Assembly: GCA_900470095.1 (NCBI GenBank)
Contig: UBZM01000013.1
Span: forward strand, 95,550 to 159,549
Reading direction: 5' to 3'
Length of the DNA: 64,000 nt
From: Hyphomicrobiales bacterium
Lineage (GTDB): Bacteria > Pseudomonadota > Alphaproteobacteria > Rhizobiales > Beijerinckiaceae
Shown here: piece after piece, positions 44,175 to 52,984 of the stretch
How the letters are laid out: every line of letters starts with the position of its first letter
Numbering within the stretch: position 1 is the stretch's first letter
Notes under the pieces: generated by a model
Databases searched by the model: none
What the model saw: the letters and a program-made list of their open reading frames with translations, nothing else
What the model was told of the DNA's origin: nothing
Program-made: the position numbers and the translations under genes

Positions 44175-44918
44175 ATGATATTCGAAAATATACATGAGAA
44201 TCTGCCGCTCATGGCCGATCGGCGGTCTTCCTTGACTCGCTCGGGAGCCGAAGAGATTTCGCGTCTTCGAGAGCAGCCGGCCGCCATCGTCATCATCGAA
44301 GCCAGGCAATTGATCCGTGATTGCCTGGCTTCATCCTTGCTCTCTCAAAATCGTGACTACGAGGTCGAGACTTTTGCGTCGCTGGCGGAATGGCGCCGCG
44401 AACGGTCGAGCCCGCCGCGACCGGGAACGGTCGTTCTGCGCTATGTGAGCGGTCCCCGCTGCCGCAAAGAAATCGAGCGGGAGATCGAGGATCTCGCGGG
44501 GGATGGGGACGTCTCTCTGGTCCTCCTTTCGGATACCGAGGACGTCGACGAGATGCTCGAGGCCATCGCGACCGGCGCCAAAGGCTATATCCCGACGACA
44601 CTCAGTCTCGACGTGGCGCGCGGCGCGATGAGCCTGGTGCGTTCGGGGGGCGTGTTCATTCCGTCCGGGAGCCTGTTGTCCCGTCGCGCCGGCAAGCCGG
44701 GAGACGCTGTCGGGCCACGGCAGATGTTTACGCCCCGGCAGGCGGCAGTGCTGGAAGCGGTGCAGCATGGAAAGGCGAACAAGGTCATCGCCTATGAACT
44801 CGACTTGAAGGAAAGCACCGTCAAGGTCCATGTCCGCAACGTCATGCGCAAGCTCGGTGCGCATAACAGGACAGAACTCGCGGTCCTGAGTTTCAACTTG
44901 CCGGGCTCCGGCCGATAA
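44175..44918 (+). CDS. LuxR-family regulator with pseudo-receiver domain
   Basis: A 247-residue NarL/LuxR-type protein. The C-terminal helix-turn-helix is clear (FTPRQAAVLEAVQHGKANKV, then KESTVKVHVRNVMRKLG). The N-terminal part has the receiver fold but has lost all phosphorylation residues: the acidic pair is EA in VIIEARQLIRD, the phospho-acceptor Asp is Arg in TVVLRYVSG, and the conserved Lys is Thr in GYIPTTL. It should act without phosphotransfer. The 5' codons are more AT-rich than the rest. Not linked to a histidine kinase. Confidence 0.88.
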   Translation: MIFENIHENLPLMADRRSSLTRSGAEEISRLREQPAAIVIIEARQLIRDCLASSLLSQNRDYEVETFASLAEWRRERSSPPRPGTVVLRYVSGPRCRKEIEREIEDLAGDGDVSLVLLSDTEDVDEMLEAIATGAKGYIPTTLSLDVARGAMSLVRSGGVFIPSGSLLSRRAGKPGDAVGPRQMFTPRQAAVLEAVQHGKANKVIAYELDLKESTVKVHVRNVMRKLGAHNRTELAVLSFNLPGSGR

Positions 44919-44946
44919 GCGGGCAGAAGTCACGTGTCCGACAGCT

Positions 44947-44975
44947 GATATCTGCGCCGGCGGGGCGCAGATATC
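44947..44975. terminator. Terminator between convergent LuxR-type and SelW-type genes
   Basis: A perfect 12-bp inverted repeat GATATCTGCGCC / GGCGCAGATATC (44947-44958, 44964-44975) with a 5-nt loop lies in the middle of the 82-bp gap between convergent stops. No long T run on either side. Confidence 0.68.
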
Positions 44976-45000
44976 GTGAGGCTTGCTCGAGCAGGGCCGC

Positions 45001-45294
45001 TCAGCCGTGGCTCTGGTCGAGATGGCCAAGGTCGCGGGCGGGGTCGAGGCGATCACGCACACGCTGCTTCAGCGCCTTCACGTCGGGGAAGCCGCCATCG
45101 TTCTTGCGGTCCCAGATCAGCATGTCGTCATAATGGATCTGGAAAGTCCCACCTGTACCTGGCAGGAGCGCGACTTCGCCAAGATCGGGGCCGAAGGTCG
45201 ACAGCAGTTCCTGGGCCATCCAGGCCGAGCGCAGCAGCCAGTTGCACTGCGTGCAGTAGGTGATGGCGATGCGGGGGCGCTTCGTGTCCGACAT
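45001..45294 (-). CDS. SelT/SelW/SelH (Rdx)-family thioredoxin-like protein
   Basis: A 97-residue Rdx protein with the redox motif TYCTQCNW (C14, C17) followed by LLRSAWMAQELL, and the late strand TGGTFQIHYDDMLIWDRK typical of the family. Members are small cytoplasmic thiol-redox proteins of unclear partner. Cys replaces the selenocysteine found in animals. It lies after the sox-island cytochrome gene, separated by a terminator. Confidence 0.88.
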   Translation of the reverse strand: MSDTKRPRIAITYCTQCNWLLRSAWMAQELLSTFGPDLGEVALLPGTGGTFQIHYDDMLIWDRKNDGGFPDVKALKQRVRDRLDPARDLGHLDQSHG

Positions 45295-45387
45295 GGCGGG
45301 AGCCTTGGCTTGCGAGCAGAGAATCCGTTCCGGGCTCGGAACGCTTGCGAGCGCTCATGCCAAAATACGCCTGGCGGAACAAGCAAC

Positions 45388-45448
45388 GCGACGACAGGGC
45401 TGATCCCGTCGTCGCGCAGGCGTGAGCCAGCCTGGTCGAGGCTGGCTC
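45388..45448 (-). terminator. Tandem stem-loops after the cytochrome gene
   Basis: Two hairpins: GAGCCAGCC/GGCTGGCTC (45424-45432, 45440-45448; 9-bp perfect) and GCGACGAC/GTCGTCGC (45388-45395, 45408-45415), the latter followed on the minus strand by GTTGCTTGTT. They lie between the cytochrome stop and the SelW-type gene. Confidence 0.6.
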
Positions 45449-45452
45449 CGGC

Positions 45453-45845
45453 TCACATCTTCTTGCCGTCCTTGTCGTACTGCTTGAGGAAGGCGGTGAG
45501 ATCCTTGATCTCCTGTTCGTTCTTGATGCCGGCGAAGACCATCTTGGTGCCGGGGATCTTGGCCCGCGGATCCTTGATGTACTCGGCAAAGACGGTCTCG
45601 TCCCAGGTGATGCCGGAGTTCTTGTTGGCGTTGGAGTAGCTGTAGCCCTCGACGGAACCGGAATGCCGACCGAAGAGACCGTTCAGGACGGGCCCCACCG
45701 TGTTCTTGGCGCTTTCGCCGAGCTGGTGGCAGGCGCGGCACTTGTTCCAGGAGCGCTCGCCGGCGGCGACGTCCTGGGCTTGGGCTGAGTTCCCGAAGAT
45801 CGCAGCAGCGATCAGGATCGTGGCGCAGGCAATCGCTTTCATCAT
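45453..45845 (-). CDS. Class I cytochrome c (c2/c550-like)
   Basis: A 130-residue periplasmic monoheme cytochrome with signal peptide (ACATILIAAAIFGNSAQAQ). Haem motif CRACH near 36-40; Met ligand in KIPGTKMVFAG near 100. Downstream of the flavoprotein gene, it may carry electrons from the Sox proteins to the terminal oxidase. Confidence 0.92.
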   Translation of the reverse strand: MMKAIACATILIAAAIFGNSAQAQDVAAGERSWNKCRACHQLGESAKNTVGPVLNGLFGRHSGSVEGYSYSNANKNSGITWDETVFAEYIKDPRAKIPGTKMVFAGIKNEQEIKDLTAFLKQYDKDGKKM

Positions 45846-45924
45846 GGTTCCTTCATCGGCAAGCAGGCCGCGCGGATTCGCGCGGCGGAGAATTCAGAAT
45901 GCTTCTAATCGGCGCCTGCGCCAA

Positions 45925-47202
45925 TCATGTGAACATGTCGGCGGTGATGCCGGCATACCAGCCGATGTTCTCGGCCTGGGTCTGCTTGCGCAGTTCGTCG
46001 CTCTCGTCGGGCTGCGAGACAAAGGTCTCAACAGCGGCGATTTTGCCGTCTTTCGGCTCATATCGACCGCCAACCTTGATGGCGTCGTCGGTGTCAACCA
46101 GGCTCCAGCAGGTGTTGACGTAGCGCGGCGGGAAGGTGCGCGACCCGGACAATTCGCCGCGGATGACCATGGCTGCGACCTTGGCCTGGCTGTTGGCCGA
46201 GAAGGCGGATTTCGGCATGTCGCCCGCGATGCAGGCATCGCCGAGGACAAAGATGGCGGGATCGGCTGCCGACTTCATCGTGGCGGGATCGATGGCGCAA
46301 TAGCCGCCGGCCGGCGCAAGTCCGGCCTCGCGCGCGATCGCGCCCGCCATCTGGGCCGGGATGACATTGACGAAGGCACAGTTCTTGTAGGTTTCGAAGC
46401 CGGTTACCACGGTGTTGGTCTTGGGATCGACCGACTTGATGCCGTCATGCACCTTGGGGCCGAGCCACTCGATCATCGTGCCGTAGCGTTTCTCCCAGTC
46501 GGGCTGGAAGACGCCCTGCTTGGAGAAACTCTCCTTCGGATCGAGGATGACGATCTTCGCCTGCTTGCGCCCGGTCTGCATCAGGACATGGGCGAACATC
46601 GAGGCACGCTCATAGGGACCTGGCGGGCAGCGATAGGGATTGGGCGGGGTGATCATCACGATCAGGCCGCCATCGGGCACCGCGTCGAGCCGCTCCTTGA
46701 TCAGCTGCGTCTGGCGGCCAGGCTTCCAGCCATGCGGCATGGCTTCCTCGGCCTCCTTCGACCAGCCGGGGACGGAATCATATTTGAGGTCGATCCCGGG
46801 AGAGAGCACGAGCCGGTCATAGGGCAGGCGCTCGCCGGTGGAGAGCACGACCTCCTTCTTGTCGCGGTCGATCGCGGTGGCGCGGGCGCGCGCAAGTGTG
46901 ATGCTGTTGTTCTTCGTCAGCGCGTCATAGCCATGGACGAGTTCGTCATAGCTCTTGAACCCGCCGATAAAGAGGTTGGAGTGAAAGCAGGTCTGGTAGC
47001 GCTCGTTCTCCTCGACCAGCGTCACCGCAATGGCGCCATTGCTGTCCTTGGCGATGTAGCGGGCTGCGGTCGCACCGCCCGCGCCACCACCGACGACGAC
47101 GACGCGCGGCTTCGCCTGGCCGAGCACTGCGGGGGCGCCAAGGGTCGTCGCTCCGGAGAGCGCCAGCCCGGACAGAACCAATGAACGGCGATCGATCAGC
47201 AT
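45925..47202 (-). CDS. soxF: Flavocytochrome c sulfide dehydrogenase-type flavoprotein (SoxF)
   Basis: A 425-residue FAD protein with an exported N-terminus (IDRRSLVLSGLALSGATTLG, twin-arginine type). FAD-binding motif VVVVGGGAGGATAARYI near 34-50; PNPYRCPPGPYERAS near 187 includes a conserved redox cysteine, and NTCWSLV near 367 the second. Family members oxidise sulfide in the periplasm and pass electrons to a cytochrome c partner, here perhaps the small cytochrome at 47824. Also known to boost Sox activity in Paracoccus. Confidence 0.92.
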   Translation of the reverse strand: MLIDRRSLVLSGLALSGATTLGAPAVLGQAKPRVVVVGGGAGGATAARYIAKDSNGAIAVTLVEENERYQTCFHSNLFIGGFKSYDELVHGYDALTKNNSITLARARATAIDRDKKEVVLSTGERLPYDRLVLSPGIDLKYDSVPGWSKEAEEAMPHGWKPGRQTQLIKERLDAVPDGGLIVMITPPNPYRCPPGPYERASMFAHVLMQTGRKQAKIVILDPKESFSKQGVFQPDWEKRYGTMIEWLGPKVHDGIKSVDPKTNTVVTGFETYKNCAFVNVIPAQMAGAIAREAGLAPAGGYCAIDPATMKSAADPAIFVLGDACIAGDMPKSAFSANSQAKVAAMVIRGELSGSRTFPPRYVNTCWSLVDTDDAIKVGGRYEPKDGKIAAVETFVSQPDESDELRKQTQAENIGWYAGITADMFT

Positions 47203-47265
47203 CTCTCTCTCCCCATTATCGTCAGTGAACCCGGTGGTCCTGATCCCGGCAGGCCTTCTGCGGGC

Positions 47266-47790
47266 CTATCCAACCTTCATGTAGCCAAAGCCCTTGGCCT
47301 GAAGCGCAGCCACGGCTGCCACTCCCGACGGCACGAAGCTAATAAACGCGGCATCGCGAGCCTTGGCCTTGTCGAGCTTCAGCCGATCGAAGGTGATCTC
47401 GCAGAGATGAACCTTGAGACCGTTCTTTGCGACATCCTCGATCCGCTCGAAAATCTTCGGCACCATGGCCTCGTCGCGCCAGCTGGTGTCGGTGAGGTCG
47501 TTCAGGAAGAACTTCACGCCCTGTCCATGCGCGACGACAACCAACTGCAGGGCGAACGGATCGGCGCCATAGGCAGAATAATGGTTTGCGATGTTGGTCA
47601 GCATCTGAACGAAGCGCTGCGGTTCGCCGAAATCACAATGATAGACACAGGCGACATCGGCTTCCTTCTGGAGGTCCGTGAGCTTGAGGTCACGCGGCGC
47701 AGCCCGTGCTGGTGTTGCTGCGGCGGCAAGGCCGGAGGCCGCTGCGAGAAGCATGCTGCGACGAGTGGCGTCCGCTAATGAATGTGACAT
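47266..47790 (-). CDS. Tat-exported DsrE-family protein
   Basis: A 174-residue DsrE/F-like protein with a twin-arginine signal (ATRRSMLLAAASGLAAAATPARA). The DsrE fold covers about 35-174, with VYHCDFGEPQRFVQML and the conserved cysteine in KVHLCEITFDRLKL. DsrE proteins carry sulfane sulfur on this cysteine. Placed between the SoxF and cytochrome genes it may be a periplasmic sulfur carrier. RBS GAGGGAGGG precedes the ATG. Confidence 0.86.
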   Translation of the reverse strand: MSHSLADATRRSMLLAAASGLAAAATPARAAPRDLKLTDLQKEADVACVYHCDFGEPQRFVQMLTNIANHYSAYGADPFALQLVVVAHGQGVKFFLNDLTDTSWRDEAMVPKIFERIEDVAKNGLKVHLCEITFDRLKLDKAKARDAAFISFVPSGVAAVAALQAKGFGYMKVG

Positions 47791-47823
47791 TTGGCCCTCC
47801 CTCGGGTTTCGCCGGCTTCCGGT

Positions 47824-48174
47824 CTATGGAGCTGGTTTGAGGCTGCCGTAATAGCTTGCCAGCGCCTCGACCTCTTCCTGGCTCAGGCGCCCGGCGATGG
47901 TGCGCATCACCTGGTTCTCCCGCTGCCTGTCCTTGTAGCTGTTCATCAGCGCGATGAACTGGTCGATGGGGATGCCGACGATGGCAGGAATTCCTCCATC
48001 ATGGCGCCCGCTGGTCTGGTGGCAGGCGGTGCATTCGGACGAAAGATACTCGCCGAGCGCGCGATCACCGGCCGCCCGTGCGCATGACATCGCGGGGATC
48101 AGCGCCGCAAACCCGACCAGCGCGGCCAGGGCCGCCCGGGATGCGCACTCCGCGATGGCGCGGCCTGTCCCCAT
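47824..48174 (-). CDS. Small c-type cytochrome (FccA/SoxE-like)
   Basis: A 116-residue monoheme cytochrome with a signal sequence and haem motif CTACH near 49-53, a Met-containing VMRTIAGRLS near 90. Resembles the cytochrome subunit of flavocytochrome c; it probably partners SoxF. The soxD stop and this ATG share one base (TGATG at 48176-48172), so translation is coupled. Confidence 0.85.
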   Translation of the reverse strand: MGTGRAIAECASRAALAALVGFAALIPAMSCARAAGDRALGEYLSSECTACHQTSGRHDGGIPAIVGIPIDQFIALMNSYKDRQRENQVMRTIAGRLSQEEVEALASYYGSLKPAP

Positions 48175-48899
48175 CAATCCACCTTGGGGGCGGTCTTGGA
48201 ATCGGGCGTCACATCGAGCACGGCGGCCCGCCCGGTGATCTTCACCTCGGCCTTGCAGTCCTTCATGCAGGGCTCCTTGCCCCAGAACGCCTTCTCGGTG
48301 GTTTCGCGGTCATCGTCATAGAAGGTCGACGCGTTCGGCAGTTTGACACTGGTGAAATTCTTATCAGACAGTTCGAACTCCTCGTCCTTCACGATGTCGT
48401 TGAGGTAGAGCAGATAGGCTGTCAGGCCGTAGATTTCGTCCGGTGAGAGCGACTGCGCATTGCCATAGGGCATGGCGCGGCGGATGTAGTCGTAGACGGT
48501 GGAGAGATCAGGCCAGAACGAACCGATCGTCTTCTCGGGACGGTCCGAGGTCAGGCTGCCCTGGCCGCCTGCCAGCACGGGCCAGCGGCCATTGCCCTGT
48601 CCGAACTCGCCATGGCAGCTCGCGCATTGCGTCTGGAAGATTTCGTCGCCCTGCTTCACCGTGCCCTTGCCGGGCGGCAGGCCCATGCCGTCCGGCCGCA
48701 CGTCGATGTCCCAGGCCTTGATCTCTTCCGGCAGCGCCGGGCGGCCGAGATTGAGTTTCGCGTGCGCGGGCTGACTGGCCGCATGCGGCACCGGCTTGGG
48801 CTGGGCCTGCTTCTGAGGCTGCGCGATCAACGGGCCGGCTGCGACGACGGCGAGCGCCGCGAAACCCGCAAGCAGGGCGAGCTTAGGCGATCTCGACAT
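48174..48899 (-). CDS. soxD: SoxD sulfur-dehydrogenase cytochrome subunit (short, single-haem)
   Basis: A 241-residue c-type cytochrome with signal peptide. Haem motif QCASCHGEFGQGNGRWPVL near 108; the C-terminal EPCMKDCKAEVKITGRAA region is typical of SoxD. It has one CxxCH, whereas the Paracoccus SoxD (about 380 residues) has two. The start overlaps the soxC 3' end by 17 bp. Partner of SoxC in oxidising the SoxY-bound sulfane sulfur. Confidence 0.9.
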   Translation of the reverse strand: MSRSPKLALLAGFAALAVVAAGPLIAQPQKQAQPKPVPHAASQPAHAKLNLGRPALPEEIKAWDIDVRPDGMGLPPGKGTVKQGDEIFQTQCASCHGEFGQGNGRWPVLAGGQGSLTSDRPEKTIGSFWPDLSTVYDYIRRAMPYGNAQSLSPDEIYGLTAYLLYLNDIVKDEEFELSDKNFTSVKLPNASTFYDDDRETTEKAFWGKEPCMKDCKAEVKITGRAAVLDVTPDSKTAPKVD

Positions 48900-50154
48900 T
48901 CTCGGTCTCCCCATTCGCCCGGACGAGCCAGGTCTGAATGCCGTTATTGTGGTAGATGGAATTGACGCCGCGCACCTTGCGCAGCTCGTCCTTGGTTGGC
49001 TGGACATAGCCGGTGGAATCCATGGCGCGGGACTGGATCAGCAGTTCCTGGCCGGCCCAGTCGAAATCGACATAGAAGCGGGTCAGCGACTTATCGAGAA
49101 CGGGGCCGTCGATGCGGGCACTCTGCCAGTTCTTGCCGCCGTCGAGCGTGACGTCGACGCGCTTGATCGTGCCGCGTCCCGACCAGGCCAGCCCGGACAG
49201 CACATTGCGCCCCTTGTGCTTCAGCGGCGCCTGCGGCGAGGGATTGGTCACCACGGATTTGGCGTCCATGATGAAGGTGAAGCGCCGCGAGCGGCCATCC
49301 GCCAGCAGGTCGGTGTATTTCGAGGTTTCCTCGCGTGCCATCCAGGGTTTGTCGCCGACTTCGATGCGGCGCAGCCACTTGACCCAGAGATTGCCTTCCC
49401 AGCCAGGGATGACTGCGCGCAGCGGATAGCCCTGCTCGGGCCGCAGCGCCTCGCCATTCATGGCGAAGGCGATGAGCACGTCGCCCAGCGCCTTCTCGAG
49501 CGGGAGCGAGCGGTTCATGCCGGAGGAATCCGCACCTTCCAGCATCAGCCATTTGGCGGTCGGCTTCACACCCGCTTCTTCGAGCAGGGCCTTCAGCGGC
49601 ACGCCCGTATACATGACGTTATGGACCATGCCGTGGGTGAACTGGCAGCCGTTGAGCTGCGCGCCGCGCCATTCCATGCCGGAATTGGCGGCGCATTCGA
49701 GGAAGTAGACACGGTTCTGCCGCGGCATGCGCCGGATGTCTTCCATGGTGAAGACCAGCGGCTTCTCGACCAGGCCGTGGATCATCAGGCGGTGATTGGC
49801 TGGCTCGATATCGGCGATGCCGCCGTGATGGCGCTCGAAGCACAGGCCGGACGGCGTGATGATGCCATCGAGTTCATGCAGCGGCGTGAAATTGACCGAG
49901 GATTCCGGGGATGCCGTCAGCCAGGAGACGTCCCGGCGCATGACATGTTTCTCGTGGCGCGAGGGCATTCCGTAGGGCCGCTTGTCGACGCCTTCGCCGA
50001 GATAGCGGTTCCAGTCCTGGACTTCGGTGATCAGCGGGTCGGGAGCCCCGGCGCGGGCACCGCTGGCCGAGGCGGCCAGCCCCGCGCCAGCCATTCCGGC
50101 CGCGCCGAGGAAGCGGCGCCTGCTCAGGCTTTCGCGGTTGCGGGGGGAGGTCAT
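48883..50154 (-). CDS. soxC: SoxC molybdenum sulfur dehydrogenase subunit
   Basis: A 423-residue sulfite-oxidase-family molybdoprotein. Twin-arginine signal SRRRFLGAAGMAGAG; molybdopterin ligand cysteine in YFLECAANSGMEW near 152; dimerisation domain with RALRP-like WSGRGTIKRVDVTLDGG near 325. With SoxD it removes six electrons from the sulfane sulfur on SoxY, so this organism should oxidise thiosulfate to sulfate without storing sulfur. Confidence 0.95.
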   Translation of the reverse strand: MTSPRNRESLSRRRFLGAAGMAGAGLAASASGARAGAPDPLITEVQDWNRYLGEGVDKRPYGMPSRHEKHVMRRDVSWLTASPESSVNFTPLHELDGIITPSGLCFERHHGGIADIEPANHRLMIHGLVEKPLVFTMEDIRRMPRQNRVYFLECAANSGMEWRGAQLNGCQFTHGMVHNVMYTGVPLKALLEEAGVKPTAKWLMLEGADSSGMNRSLPLEKALGDVLIAFAMNGEALRPEQGYPLRAVIPGWEGNLWVKWLRRIEVGDKPWMAREETSKYTDLLADGRSRRFTFIMDAKSVVTNPSPQAPLKHKGRNVLSGLAWSGRGTIKRVDVTLDGGKNWQSARIDGPVLDKSLTRFYVDFDWAGQELLIQSRAMDSTGYVQPTKDELRKVRGVNSIYHNNGIQTWLVRANGETENVEIA

Positions 50155-50200
50155 GGCGGCAGATTCCTCTGGATTGGGAGGGTTCAGGGAGGACGGCGGG

Positions 50201-51898
50201 TCAGGCGCCGGTCACCTTCACGGCGTCGTTGGGCGTGATCGAAACGGTCTTGGTGTGGGCGACATGGTCTCGGACAACGTCCCAGATCGGCGGCCCTTGC
50301 GTGCCCTCGTTGACGCTGGCCCAGCCGGCGACGACGTATTTCCGGGACGCATCGATCGGCTTGCCGGATTTCAGATGCGTCAGCCCGGAGATGCGGCCGC
50401 CCATCGGCTTGCCGATATCGATGGCGTAGCCCATGCCGCCGATGCGGACCATGTCGCCGCCGCCCTGGAAATACGGATCGGGGTGGAAGATATTGTCGGC
50501 GACGTCCTCGAGGATCTCCTTGAGCTGGGCGCCGGTCATCTCCATGCGGTAGCAGTTGGGATAGGTGATCGCGGTCGCGTTGGTGATCGCCTCCCAGGTG
50601 ATCGGCTCGCCGGGAAGCAGCGTTCCGCCCCAGCGGAAACCAGGGGAGAGCGCGATCTCGGCGTCGCGCTGGCTCAGCATGGCGTCGCAGATCAGGTCGT
50701 CGAAGGTGCCGTTGAAGTTGCCCCGCCGGTAGAGCAGCGACTCTGTCCGTCCGATCTCGCGGGCGAGGTCGGCGGCGAAGGGCTCACGGAGCTTCCTGAC
50801 CAGCGCCGCCATTTCGGTATCGGGGGTGATCGCTTCGGAGAAGACCGGCATCAGCTTGAAGCGGATATCGGCGACCTTGCCGTCCTTCACCGCGATATCG
50901 AGCCGCGACAGGAACTTGCCATGCGAGCCGCTGGCGACGAGGGCGGTATTGCCGACGCGCACCACGCCGGGCATCGCGTCATGAGTGTGGGCAGTCAGGA
51001 TGATGTCGAGGCCCTTGACCCGCGCGGCCAGTTTCCTATCGACGTCGAAACCGTCATGCGAGAGCAGCACGACGATGGCTGCGCCTTCGGCACGGGCCTC
51101 CTCGACCTGTTTCTGGATCTCCTCCTCGCGGATGCCGAACTCCCAGTCGGGGAACATCCAGCGCGGATTGGCGATGGCGGTACGCGGCAGCGCCTGGCCA
51201 ATCACCGCAATCTTGACGCCACCCTTCTCGAAGACCTTGCGGGGCTTGAAGACGGGTTCGTTCCACTCCTTGTCGCGAATGTTCTGGGCGAGGAAGGCGA
51301 AGGATGCGCTCTCCGCGATCTCCTTGACGCGCTCGGCGCCGAGCGTGAACTCCCAATGGCCGACCATGGCGTCGGTCTTCAGGGCCGACATGACGTCGAC
51401 CATGTCCTGGCCCTTGGTCTGGAGCGAGCTCCAGCTGCCCTGCCATGTGTCGCCGCCATCGAGCAGCAAAACCTTGTCGTCACCGCGCTCGGCGCGGATC
51501 GCCTTGACCAGCGTCGCGATGCGGTCGAGCCCGCCCATCCGGCCATATTGGCGAGCCAGTGTGGTGAAGTCGTCGGAGGTCAGGGCAAAGGCGCCGGCCG
51601 AGCCCGTGGCGATTTTGAAATGCTCCCGGAATTCGGCGTCGGTCAGGTGTGGAGGCTGCCCCTTGGCCTCGCCGACGCCGAGATTGATCGAGGGTTCGCG
51701 GAAGTGCAGCGGCACGAGCTGGGCGTGGATATCGGTGACATAGAGAAGCGTCACGGTGCCGAGCGGGTCGAAGCGCAGGATGTCGGCCTGGGACAGACGC
51801 TGCTGCGCCGCGACGCGCCCGAGCGGGCCCAGCCCGGAAGCCAGCGTGATGGCCGCAGCAGCCGATGTCGCCTGAAGAAAATCGCGCCGTGAGATCAT
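50201..51898 (-). CDS. soxB: SoxB thiosulfohydrolase
   Basis: A 565-residue dimanganese hydrolase of the 5'-nucleotidase family that releases sulfate from SoxY-S-sulfonate. Twin-arginine signal ISRRDFLQATSAAAA; metal motifs TDIHAQLVP near 55, LLLDGGDTWQGS near 141, GHWEFTLG near 173 and LTAHTHDAMPG near 303. 46 bp upstream of soxC in the same operon. Confidence 0.96.
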   Translation of the reverse strand: MISRRDFLQATSAAAAITLASGLGPLGRVAAQQRLSQADILRFDPLGTVTLLYVTDIHAQLVPLHFREPSINLGVGEAKGQPPHLTDAEFREHFKIATGSAGAFALTSDDFTTLARQYGRMGGLDRIATLVKAIRAERGDDKVLLLDGGDTWQGSWSSLQTKGQDMVDVMSALKTDAMVGHWEFTLGAERVKEIAESASFAFLAQNIRDKEWNEPVFKPRKVFEKGGVKIAVIGQALPRTAIANPRWMFPDWEFGIREEEIQKQVEEARAEGAAIVVLLSHDGFDVDRKLAARVKGLDIILTAHTHDAMPGVVRVGNTALVASGSHGKFLSRLDIAVKDGKVADIRFKLMPVFSEAITPDTEMAALVRKLREPFAADLAREIGRTESLLYRRGNFNGTFDDLICDAMLSQRDAEIALSPGFRWGGTLLPGEPITWEAITNATAITYPNCYRMEMTGAQLKEILEDVADNIFHPDPYFQGGGDMVRIGGMGYAIDIGKPMGGRISGLTHLKSGKPIDASRKYVVAGWASVNEGTQGPPIWDVVRDHVAHTKTVSITPNDAVKVTGA

Positions 51899-51999
51899 GA
51901 TCCACCCTTGGGCGGCGCGCAGCCGCCCTCATGCGGGGACGTTTCGCCCCGCTTGTCCGTTCGATGCGAGCAACCGGCCGGGTCGCGGCCGGCGAGACA

Positions 52000-52329
52000 T
52001 CAGCCGACCGTCAGCTTGTTCTTGGCGGTGTATTCCGAGCCGTCGTCATCCTTCCAGGTGAAGGTGAACTCGCCCGATTCCATCGCCTTGAAGAAGAAGG
52101 ACTGGTACGGGTTGGCCGAAATCGCGGGATGCCAATCGGCGGAAAAGACCGGCTTGCCGTTGAAGCTTGCACTGAACTTGTTGATGATCTTGCGCGGAAT
52201 AGTCTCGCCCTTGGCGTCCTTGCGCTGGCCGGATTCCATCTCGTGCGAGATCAGCGTCTTGATCTCGATCATCTCGCCAGCGGCGGCCTTGGCGGGAACG
52301 CGGACCCGCGGGGTGGGCTTGGTGCTCAT
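52000..52329 (-). CDS. soxZ: SoxZ carrier-complex subunit
   Basis: A 109-residue immunoglobulin-like protein that binds SoxY. Typical strands: PRVRVPAKAAAGEMIEIKTL, ISHEMESGQRKD and FFFKAMESGEFTFTW. No signal peptide of its own; it is exported with SoxY by hitch-hiking on the Tat route. The ATG at 52329 follows a GAGGAT site. Confidence 0.95.
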   Translation of the reverse strand: MSTKPTPRVRVPAKAAAGEMIEIKTLISHEMESGQRKDAKGETIPRKIINKFSASFNGKPVFSADWHPAISANPYQSFFFKAMESGEFTFTWKDDDGSEYTAKNKLTVG

Positions 52330-52381
52330 GGGTGTATCCTCACCGTGATCTTGTCGTTGTCGGGGCTGGAAGGCGCGGGTC

Positions 52382-52846
52382 TCAGCCGCCGCAACCACCG
52401 ATCGTGACTTTCACATTGGCCTTGGCCATGTGCAGCGCGCCGCTCGACATCTCGGCGACGCAGACGATGTTTTGAGTCTGGGCGAGCCGCATGCGGGTCG
52501 CGGCCGAGGCCTTGCCGCAGGCCGGCGTGAAGCTGTAGCTGACGATGCCGGGAAGCGGGTTGCCGTCGGCATAGACGTGAACGGCCTTGACGTAGTCGGC
52601 ATCCGTCATCGGGCTTTCGACCTCGATATTGATCGGGACGACGAGGCCGTTCTCGGCGATCTCGGGAACGTCGAGCTTGATCTTGCCCGCGGCGAAGGGC
52701 TTGTCGCCATAGAGCTTCTTCAGTTCGTCCGCGACCGTCTTTTCATCTGCGAAGGCGAGCTTGGCGCCGAGAAGGCTGGCCACGGCGGCGAAGGCACCCG
52801 CCTTGAGAGCGTGACGGCGCGACAGCCCCGCTTGCTGAAAATCCAT
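52382..52846 (-). CDS. soxY: SoxY sulfur carrier
   Basis: A 154-residue sulfur carrier with twin-arginine signal (SRRHALKAGAFAAVASLLG) and the defining C-terminal GGCGG, whose cysteine (C152) carries the sulfur intermediates. First gene of soxYZBCD; RBS GGGAGGA. A SqrR-type site lies about 80 bp upstream in the soxA gap. Confidence 0.96.
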   Translation of the reverse strand: MDFQQAGLSRRHALKAGAFAAVASLLGAKLAFADEKTVADELKKLYGDKPFAAGKIKLDVPEIAENGLVVPINIEVESPMTDADYVKAVHVYADGNPLPGIVSYSFTPACGKASAATRMRLAQTQNIVCVAEMSSGALHMAKANVKVTIGGCGG

Positions 52847-52927
52847 TCGGACATCCTCCCTGGAATTATTCTGGTTAGCTCTTGACGACGCGACCGTCCG
52901 TCGCACATCATTTCGACATATCGTGAT

Positions 52928-52943
52928 ATTGTTTTTTGTGAAT
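52928..52943. promoter_or_regulatory. SqrR/SoxR-type operator in the soxY/soxA gap
   Basis: ATTG-N8-GAAT (52928-52931, 52940-52943) is one base from the ATTC-N8-GAAT arrangement I associate with SqrR/BigR-type sensors. An overlapping inverted repeat ATATC-GT-GATAT is at 52918-52929. It sits between the divergent soxY and soxA starts and probably controls both operons. Confidence 0.58.
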
Positions 52944-52984
52944 GTAAAGGCTTTCAAATCAAGAAAGCCGGGAATGAAGGTCGC

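Noticed and set aside
44034-44309. 91-codon minus-strand ORF over the AT-rich island
   Set aside because: Overlaps the LuxR-type gene start, has no RBS and a low-complexity AT-driven composition.
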